DNA of 64,000 bases from positions 1 to 64,000 of the forward strand of contig JADJLP010000010.1 in NCBI GenBank assembly GCA_016710065.1, read 5' to 3'. The position numbers and the translations under genes are program-made. The notes under the pieces are model-generated. The model did no database searches. It saw only the letters and a program-made list of their open reading frames with translations, and was not told the origin of the DNA. The DNA comes from Candidatus Ideonella esbjergensis (lineage in GTDB: Bacteria > Pseudomonadota > Gammaproteobacteria > Burkholderiales > Burkholderiaceae_C). Of this stretch, positions 58,489 to 64,000 are shown in pieces. The stretch's first letter is position 1. Every line of letters begins with the position of its first letter.

Positions 58489-60023
58489 GGCAAGTCTTCC
58501 ACACGGGTGATGGTGACCAGGTGGTCGCGTCCACCCAAACGGCCCGCAGCGGTGACGATCTCTGCCCAAGTGTCTTCGGCCAGCGGCTGCAATTGGATGT
58601 GCAGCAGGCCGTCGCCGCTTTGCAGCGCCACGGGCGCATCGGGCGAGGCTTGCGTGGTCAGCGCCTCGCCCAGCAGGCTCAGGAACAAGGCGAAAGCATG
58701 CATGTCCAGCGTGCCAAGTTCTGACAACCGGGTCGGGCGGCCCGTGGCCAGACGCAGGCGCGCTGCCTCGATTTGGGCATGCTCTTCCTGCAGTTGCAGG
58801 GCCAGCAGCCGCCGTTCTTCATCGCGGGCCTGCACGCGGGGCATGGCGCCACGTGGCGCGGCTTCGCCGTACTCGCGCAGGCGCGGATGGATGCGCAGCG
58901 GTGGCGCCTCGGCCCAGGGGGTGTTGGCCGGCAGGTCTTGCGCACCAGGCACCAGCGCGGGGTTGAGTGAGAAATGGCGCGCCGGGTTCAGTGCAAAGGC
59001 GGCGCGCGCGAGGCGGTGGGTTTGTGCGTCGTTCTCGCAGGCTGCGAACCAACTGGCCAGGGTGCGGAAGTCGGCCGAGCGGTCGCTGCGGCCACTGCGC
59101 CGCTCGTTCAAGGCTGCCACGGCCGCCAGCAACTGCGGTATCGCGGCGCGTGCCTTCGAGCGCAGCAACTCGGCCTGCGGCGGCTCGTGGTGCGTGGCGA
59201 CAAACCAGCGGCGCAGGCCTTTCCAGCGCTCACGCCAAGCCTGCCAGCCGCGCGCCACGGCATCCTGTTGCTCTTGTTCATCGCCGGGTGCGCTGTCGCG
59301 CGCTTCGCGCTGCGCAGCCTGCCAGAGCAGGGGGTCGATGCGCGGCGACAGCGCCACGATGTGCTGGGCGATGCCGCCTGAGCGGCCCACCAGGTCGCCG
59401 ATGAAGCGCTCAAGGTAGTCGATCAAGCGCTTCTTGTAGGCCAACACCGCCTGGGCCTCGGCTTGCTGCAGTTCGAGGCTGCGACCGATGCCGGCCATGA
59501 AGGCCTGGGCGTTGTCGGCCAGGCTCTCGAACACGCGCACCAGGTCGCGCAGCGCTTCATGCACTTTGGCGGCATCCGGCGCGGGGCCGTCGGCCAAGGC
59601 CGTCAGGGCTTGCAAGCGGTGGGCGATGTCTTCGAGTGCCACGGTTTGCAGCTCGGCACGGCGACGCAGCGTGCGTGCAAACGTGGTGAGCGCCGCCTCC
59701 ACGGCCTCGCCGCCTTGCGACAGCCGGTACAGGTAGCGGGCGCGGTAGTAGTCACCGATGCTGGCCACCCGCGCCATGTCGGGCTGCGATTCGAGATTGC
59801 CCCATTCGGTGAGTTGCGCCAGCGCGGCCTGAATGTCCTCGATCCGGGGCGAAGCCTGCCCGGGCAAGGCCTCCCAACGGCCCTCGGCCAAGACCTCGTC
59901 GGGGCGCAGGTGCAAACGGAACTGGCGTTTGGCGGCGGAGAAGCAGTCCATCACGCTGCGGTAAACCACGGCCTTGTCCGCGCTGACGTGTCGGAACAGG
60001 TTGGCTTGCAGGTCCGTGTTCAT
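58485..60023 (-). CDS. jetA: Wadjet type II JetA (TIGR02677, DUF2397)
   Basis: About 512 residues, intact. Start MNTDLQANLFRHVSADKAVV at 60023 or one codon earlier; no strong ribosome-binding site, so start choice is uncertain. Features such as RLHLRPDEVLAE, RYLYRLSQGGEAVEAAL and MDAFALFLSLLGEALTT-like C-terminal stretch agree with TIGR02677. JetA is the kleisin-type subunit of the motor. First gene of the operon. A 10-base palindrome AAGTGCACTT at 60091-60100 lies about 70 bases upstream. Confidence 0.85.
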   Translation of the reverse strand: MNTDLQANLFRHVSADKAVVYRSVMDCFSAAKRQFRLHLRPDEVLAEGRWEALPGQASPRIEDIQAALAQLTEWGNLESQPDMARVASIGDYYRARYLYRLSQGGEAVEAALTTFARTLRRRAELQTVALEDIAHRLQALTALADGPAPDAAKVHEALRDLVRVFESLADNAQAFMAGIGRSLELQQAEAQAVLAYKKRLIDYLERFIGDLVGRSGGIAQHIVALSPRIDPLLWQAAQREARDSAPGDEQEQQDAVARGWQAWRERWKGLRRWFVATHHEPPQAELLRSKARAAIPQLLAAVAALNERRSGRSDRSADFRTLASWFAACENDAQTHRLARAAFALNPARHFSLNPALVPGAQDLPANTPWAEAPPLRIHPRLREYGEAAPRGAMPRVQARDEERRLLALQLQEEHAQIEAARLRLATGRPTRLSELGTLDMHAFALFLSLLGEALTTQASPDAPVALQSGDGLLHIQLQPLAEDTWAEIVTAAGRLGGRDHLVTITRVEDLP

Positions 60024-60026
60024 CAT

Positions 60027-60209
60027 GCGGCTTGGTGCGCCCCTCCCAGTGGTTTCATTGCCAAGGTGCCGTTGGCCTGTTTGCTGTGCAAAGTGCACTT
60101 GCTGGCGACACTATTTTGGCACATGGGAATGATGGCAATCCCACCATTCGGGGCAAGAAAAGCTATTATTCTGGCTATTATATTCGTGTAAGCATAGAAT
60201 ATTGGTGTC
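60027..60209. promoter_or_regulatory. Divergent regulatory region between jetA and hipB
   Basis: Contains the perfect palindrome AAGTGCACTT (60091-60100) and a direct repeat GCTATTAT (60162-60169 and 60174-60181), 12 bases apart. The second copy could be the -10 element of the hipB promoter, about 30 bases before its start; no good -35 at correct spacing was found. These are candidate operators, not confirmed. Confidence 0.35.
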
Positions 60210-60714
60210 ATGGCCAAGAAGACAGCAGCACTACTCCCCGCCACCGACGCGCTGGTTCGGCAGTTCGGTGAACGCCTGCGCCTGGCGCGCTTGCGTCGGC
60301 GGCTTCTGGCCAAGCAGGTTGCGGAGCGAGCCGGGATGTCTCCCATGACGCTGCGCAGCCTGGAGCGAGGTGGTTCGGGGGGTGACCCTGGGGGCCTACC
60401 TTGCCGTCATGCAGGTGCTGGGCATAGAAAGGGATCTCGACTTGCTCGGCAAGACTGATCCTGTGGGCCGAGAACTCCAGGATGCACAACTGCCCGCGCC
60501 CACCCAGACGAAGCGCCCCAGCGTGTTGACGTCAGCCCAGCGGTCGGCGACCAAGGGGGAGGCGTCCAACCGGGAAGTCGGGAAGCAACGCAAGCCTTCG
60601 GAAGTTGCACGGGACTGGATCAAGAAGAGTGACTTCGCCAGTTCAGATGCACTGGCTGGTTTGATCACCCCATTGTCATCGCTGAAGTCGCCGCTGAAGA
60701 AGAAAGGGCGTTGA
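60210..60714 (+). pseudogene. hipB: HipB-type antitoxin (XRE), frameshift in a G run
   Basis: XRE-type helix-turn-helix (LAKQVAERAGMSPMTLRSLE) in the first frame. After SLERGGSG the frame is lost; one G fewer in the six-G run at 60377-60382 restores VTLGAYLAVMQVLGIERDLD and a charged tail ending LKSPLKKKGR. Position directly upstream of hipA identifies it as the antitoxin/regulator. A homopolymer length error is the simplest explanation. Confidence 0.72.
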
Positions 60715-60718
60715 TTCC

Positions 60719-61986
60719 ATGGCCGCGACCATCGCCGTCTATGCAGACTGGGTTGGCCTCGCAGAGCCGCTGCGGCTGGGGTGGTTGCATGCCTGGCGCG
60801 GAGCAGGCCGGGAGGTTTTCGAGTTTGAGTTTGACGCCGCAGCACTGGCGCACCCCGCTGCTGCAAGCTTGCACCTGGATCCTCGCCTGGGCCTGTACGG
60901 AGGGAGGCAGCACCCGCCGCAGGGCCACGAAACCTTTGGTGTGTTCGCTGACGCGAGCCCGGATCGCTGGGGCAGGCTGCTGATGCGCCGTCGGTTCGAG
61001 CGCGCCCAACGGGCTGGGCAGGTGGGCAGGGCCATGCGCCTCCACGAGTCGGACTACTTGCTCGGCGTACACGACACTTATCGCTCAGGCGCTCTGCGTT
61101 TTCGGCTGGCTGACCAGGGGGACTTCCTTGACAACCAGCATCGCGCGGCCGCTCCGCCATTGGTGCAGTTGCGGGAGCTCGAAGCCGCCAGTCTGGCGCT
61201 GGAGCAGGACGAAGACAACACGGCCGCCGCAGGCGATGACTGGCTTCGGATGCTGATCGCACCGGGCGGATCCCTTGGTGGTGCACGGCCCAAGGCCAGC
61301 GTGGTCGATCCCGACGGGCAGTTGTGGATCGCCAAGTTTCCCAGTATTCGCGATGAACATGATGTGGGCGCCTGGGAACTGCTGGTGCAGACCCTCGCCA
61401 AAGGATGCCAACTCCGCGTGCCGTCCGGCCTGGCGCGCCACTTTGCCAGCCCCCATCACACCTTCCTGATCAAGCGCTTTGATCGCACGCCCGACGGGCG
61501 GCTGCACTTGCATCGGCCATGACACTGACCGGGCACATCGACGGCGAGGAAGCCTCAACAGGCGTGAGCTACCTGGAGATCGCGCATGTGCTAATCGCAC
61601 ACGGTTGCCAGGCGGCAGAGGATCTGCGCGAGTTGTGGTCGCGCATCGTGTTCAACATGCTCGTGTCCAACGCTGATGATCACTTGCGCAACCATGGCTT
61701 CATCCTCGTTCCCGGCAAGGGCTGGCGCCTGTCCGAGGCCTATGACATGAACGCCGTCGCTGACGCCCACGGGCTCAAGCTCAACGTGAGTGAATCGGAC
61801 AACGCCATGGATCTCGACCTGGCCCGCTCCGTGGCACCGTACTTCCGGGTTCGCAAGCGCCAGGCGGACGAGATCATCGACCGTTGCGGGGCTGTCGTGA
61901 GGCAGTGGCCAAGGATCGCCGAGAGTCTGAAGATTTCCGCCGGGGAGAGGGAGCGCATGGCGGATGCTTTCCGACTCGCCGGGTGA
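60719..61986 (+). pseudogene. hipA: HipA-type kinase toxin, one-base frame change
   Basis: HipA-family: GVFADASPDRWGRLLMRRR, GGSLGGARPKASVVDPDG, IKRFDRTPDGR, then after a one-base gap near 61508 (RLH followed by LASAMTLTGHIDGEE) the second half with FNMLVSNADDHLRNHGF (the catalytic Asp and Asn) and EAYDMNA (metal-binding Asp). HipA kinases phosphorylate glutamyl-tRNA synthetase or related targets. The 4-base gap to hipB indicates an operon. It lies at the island's right edge. Confidence 0.78.
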
Positions 61987-62098
61987 GACTGTTGAGGGCT
62001 GCCGCCAAAACCCGGCAATGCCTGTGAGTGATGTCAGCGTTCATGTGGGGTCCAGCCTTTGGGAAACGATCGAGAGGCGTGAGGGAGAATGGCTCACC

Positions 62099-62683
62099 AT
62101 GTTCGAGCAGCTTTCCCTGACAGGTTTTTCGCCTGACGCCACCCGGCCCACTGACCGCTTGTTCTTTGCGATCCGGCCCAGTGACGAGGCTTGCGCGCAG
62201 ATGGTCAAGCTCACAGCTCACCTGCGCGCCGAACACGGCTTGAAGGGCTCGCCCATCAAGCCCGAGCGCCTGCACAGTACCCTGCACCACCTCGGCGACC
62301 ATGTGGGTGTGCCGCGAGCCCTGGTGGACCAGGCCCACGCGGCGGCAGCCAGCCTGGCTGTGCCGGCCTTTGATGTGGCGTTTGACCGCGTGGCCAGCTT
62401 CGCCCGGCCGCGCAATCTGCCGCTGGTGCTGCGTGGTGACAAAGGCCTGGTGCCCCTGGTGGCGTTTCAGCAGGCGCTGGGTGCTGCCATGGCCCGCAGC
62501 GGTCTGGGTCGCCGGGTGGAAGCGCATTTCACGCCCCACGTCACGCTGCTGTACGACGACATGCAGGTGACAGAGCAGGGTATCGAGCCCATCGTCTGGA
62601 CGGTGGATGAGTTGGTGCTGGTGCACAGCCTGCTGGGGCAGACCGTGCACATGACGCTGGCGCGCTGGCCGCTCAAGGCCTGA
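62099..62683 (+). CDS. thpR: 2H-family RNA 2',3'-cyclic phosphodiesterase (ThpR)
   Basis: 194 residues. The start MFEQLSLTGFSPDATRPTDR at 62099 is preferred over an upstream in-frame ATG (61964) because the purine-rich AGGGAGAAT lies before it. The two His-x-Ser/Thr-x motifs are LHSTLHHLG and HFTPHVTLLYD, and RLFFAIRPSD starts the domain. Enzymes of this family open 2',3'-cyclic phosphates on RNA. First gene of the core segment to the right of the island. Confidence 0.85.
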   Translation: MFEQLSLTGFSPDATRPTDRLFFAIRPSDEACAQMVKLTAHLRAEHGLKGSPIKPERLHSTLHHLGDHVGVPRALVDQAHAAAASLAVPAFDVAFDRVASFARPRNLPLVLRGDKGLVPLVAFQQALGAAMARSGLGRRVEAHFTPHVTLLYDDMQVTEQGIEPIVWTVDELVLVHSLLGQTVHMTLARWPLKA

Positions 62684-62760
62684 TGCGGGGCGCCCACGGC
62701 CTTCGGCCGGTCGGCGCGATGCAGAATGGCGTGTGGCGTATCAACCAAGTCGGAGTCGCG

Positions 62761-62976
62761 ATGAGAGGTCTGTTGGGCTTGATCGGCCTGTTGTTGGTGC
62801 TGCTGATCGTGGGCCTGAACGTCAAACATGCGCTCTCCGGCCGGGTGGCTCAGGGGCTGGCGCCCACAGCGGCGTCTCAGGCCGAGCCCGCGCGCCAACC
62901 GGTGGACGCCTACGCCCAAGAGCTGAACAAGGCCATGGCCGCCGCGGCAGCGCGCCAGGCCAGCGCCAGCGAGTGA
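62761..62976 (+). CDS. Small membrane protein, 71 residues
   Basis: One transmembrane segment (LLGLIGLLLVLLIVGLNV) right after a short N-terminus, then an Ala-rich hydrophilic tail. I chose the ATG at 62761, preceded by CGGAGTCGCG; a longer frame from 62683 has no clear site. Lies four bases before tadA, so possibly cotranscribed with it. Function unknown. Confidence 0.6.
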   Translation: MRGLLGLIGLLLVLLIVGLNVKHALSGRVAQGLAPTAASQAEPARQPVDAYAQELNKAMAAAAARQASASE

Positions 62977-62979
62977 GCC

Positions 62980-63594
62980 ATGTCTGACTGGAGCCCCCAG
63001 GACGAGCACGCCATGCGCATCGCGCTGGACCAGGCCCAGAACGCCTGGCTGGTGGGCGAGGTGCCGGTGGGGGCCGTCATCATGCGCGAGGGCCAGGTCA
63101 TCGCCACCGGCTACAACCGCCCCATCACCACGCACGACCCCACGGCGCATGCCGAGATGGTGGCCTTGCGCCACGCCGCGCAGTTGCTGGAGAACTACCG
63201 CCTGCCCGAGTGCGAGCTGTACGTCACTCTGGAACCCTGTGCCATGTGCGCGATGGCGCTGATGCACGCGCGCTTCAAGCGCGTGGTGTTCGCCGCCACC
63301 GACCCCAAGACCGGTGCGGCGGGCTCGGTGATCGACCTGTTCGCGCAAGGCCAACTGAACCACCACACCGAAGTGCAAGGCGGCTTGATGGCCGATGCCT
63401 GTGGCCAGGTCTTGCGAGATTTTTTTGCCGAGCGGCGAGCACAGCAAAAGGCCGAGCGCCTGCTCGCCAACTCTGGCGCCGATGCCAGCCCCGAACCCGT
63501 GGACGACGACGCCATTCCCGCTGGCGAAGCCACCGAGGTTCAGGTGTCGTCTTTGCCGCAAAGCCCCTACTCACCCGACACACCGCAAACATGA
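62980..63594 (+). CDS. tadA: tRNA adenosine(34) deaminase TadA
   Basis: 204 residues. Zinc and catalytic residues are in HAEMVAL (His, Glu) and LEPCAMCAMAL (two Cys). The enzyme changes A34 to inosine in tRNA-Arg(ACG). The C-terminal 40 residues are a low-complexity extension beyond the usual 160-residue core. Overlaps the next gene by 4 bases. Confidence 0.92.
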   Translation: MSDWSPQDEHAMRIALDQAQNAWLVGEVPVGAVIMREGQVIATGYNRPITTHDPTAHAEMVALRHAAQLLENYRLPECELYVTLEPCAMCAMALMHARFKRVVFAATDPKTGAAGSVIDLFAQGQLNHHTEVQGGLMADACGQVLRDFFAERRAQQKAERLLANSGADASPEPVDDDAIPAGEATEVQVSSLPQSPYSPDTPQT

Positions 63595-64000
63595 GCAGCC
63601 CGCGCAACGACATCACACTCTATTCACCCTCTGGCGTGCTTTTGAAGGCCGCTTCGGTGCGGCTGGCCATGCGCCGCCTCAAGGCCATGGGCTTTGAGGT
63701 GACACTTGACGAGGCCGCCCTCACCAAGCACCAGCGTTTCGGTGGTGACGACGAGGTGCGACTGGCGGCCATCCACCGTGTGGCCCAGGCGGCTCCCGCC
63801 ATCGCCATGGCCACACGCGGCGGCTACGGCATCACCCGTTTGATGGATCGCATCGACTGGAAGTTGATGGCCCGCAGCGTGGACCAGGGCACGCGCTGGG
63901 TGGGCTACAGCGACCTCACAGCGCTGCAGATGGGCCTGCTGGCCCACACCGGTGCCAGCAGTTGGTGCGGCCCTATGGCGTCCGATGATTTCGGCCGCAC
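63591..64000 (+). CDS. ldcA: LD-carboxypeptidase (LdcA-type), cut by the window end
   Basis: The first 136 codons: YSPSGVLLKAASVRLAM, RLAAIHRVAQAAPAIAMATR, RGGYGITRLMDRIDW and WVGYSDLTALQMGLLAHTG are the family blocks; YGITRL and GYSDLTAL flank the nucleophile region of the S66 peptidase family. It removes the terminal D-Ala from muramoyl tetrapeptides in peptidoglycan recycling. Translation coupled to tadA by ATGA overlap; incomplete at the 3' end. Confidence 0.88.
   Translation, partial: MSSPRNDITLYSPSGVLLKAASVRLAMRRLKAMGFEVTLDEAALTKHQRFGGDDEVRLAAIHRVAQAAPAIAMATRGGYGITRLMDRIDWKLMARSVDQGTRWVGYSDLTALQMGLLAHTGASSWCGPMASDDFGR

Overview
The window is GC-rich bacterial chromosome. The right edge (62.1-64 kb) holds ordinary housekeeping genes in an order I associate with Burkholderiales, family Comamonadaceae: a 2H RNA phosphodiesterase, tadA, and an LD-carboxypeptidase. 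Almost everything to the left of about 62 kb is accessory DNA. I read it as one large defence island, with a possible mobile-element remnant at its left end. No tRNA, rRNA, insertion sequence or CRISPR array was recognised.

Layout. (1) 0.2-1.2 kb: a protein resembling conjugative-element families. (2) 1.1-6.5 kb, minus strand: a run of mostly unrecognised genes, several overlapping by 4 bases, including an N-formylglutamate amidohydrolase homologue. (3) 7.0-28.6 kb, minus strand: a BREX type 2 operon in the order XRE regulator, pglW, pglX, pglY, pglZ, brxD, Lhr-like helicase, followed by two unrecognised genes joined by the same 4-base overlaps, then an intrinsic terminator. (4) 28.8-32.0 kb: two unrecognised minus-strand genes facing an AbiE toxin-antitoxin pair, with two palindromic operators between them. 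(5) 32.2-51.4 kb, plus strand: a CARF-like/sigma-54 activator, a full sigma-54 control region (inverted repeat, IHF site, -24/-12 promoter), and an 11- or 12-gene operon. It encodes a DUF4258 protein, a VWA-PP2C-kinase triad (TerY-P type), a UPF1-like helicase, a winged-helix-like protein, a coiled-coil McrB-type AAA protein, a McrC-type DUF2357 zinc-ribbon protein, a 60-residue protein, an unknown protein, and a phospholipase-D-type nuclease with a C-terminal part. This matches what I recall of CoCoNuT (coiled-coil nuclease tandem) systems and is the most interesting part of the window. (6) 51.7-60.0 kb, minus strand: a Wadjet type II system, jetA-jetB-jetC-jetD. (7) 60.2-62.0 kb: a hipB-hipA pair. 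(8) 62.1 kb to the end: core genes.

Sequence quality matters here. Two stretches (2.62-2.82 and 20.16-20.36 kb) are implausible G or G/T runs. Single-base frame changes cluster in the FGase gene, the start of pglY, the second half of pglX, jetB, jetC, jetD, hipB and hipA, and one lies in the PLD gene. Since reading frames, motifs and gene lengths are otherwise preserved, I think most of these are base-calling or assembly errors rather than true decay, but the sequence alone cannot settle this.

How the parts work together: BREX-2 is expected to act through methylation and phage exclusion, Wadjet against plasmids and circular DNA, AbiE and HipBA by growth arrest. The sigma-54-controlled cluster looks like an inducible response that is switched on only when its CARF-like sensor binds a signal, with phosphorylation by the kinase/phosphatase pair controlling the nuclease-helicase machinery.
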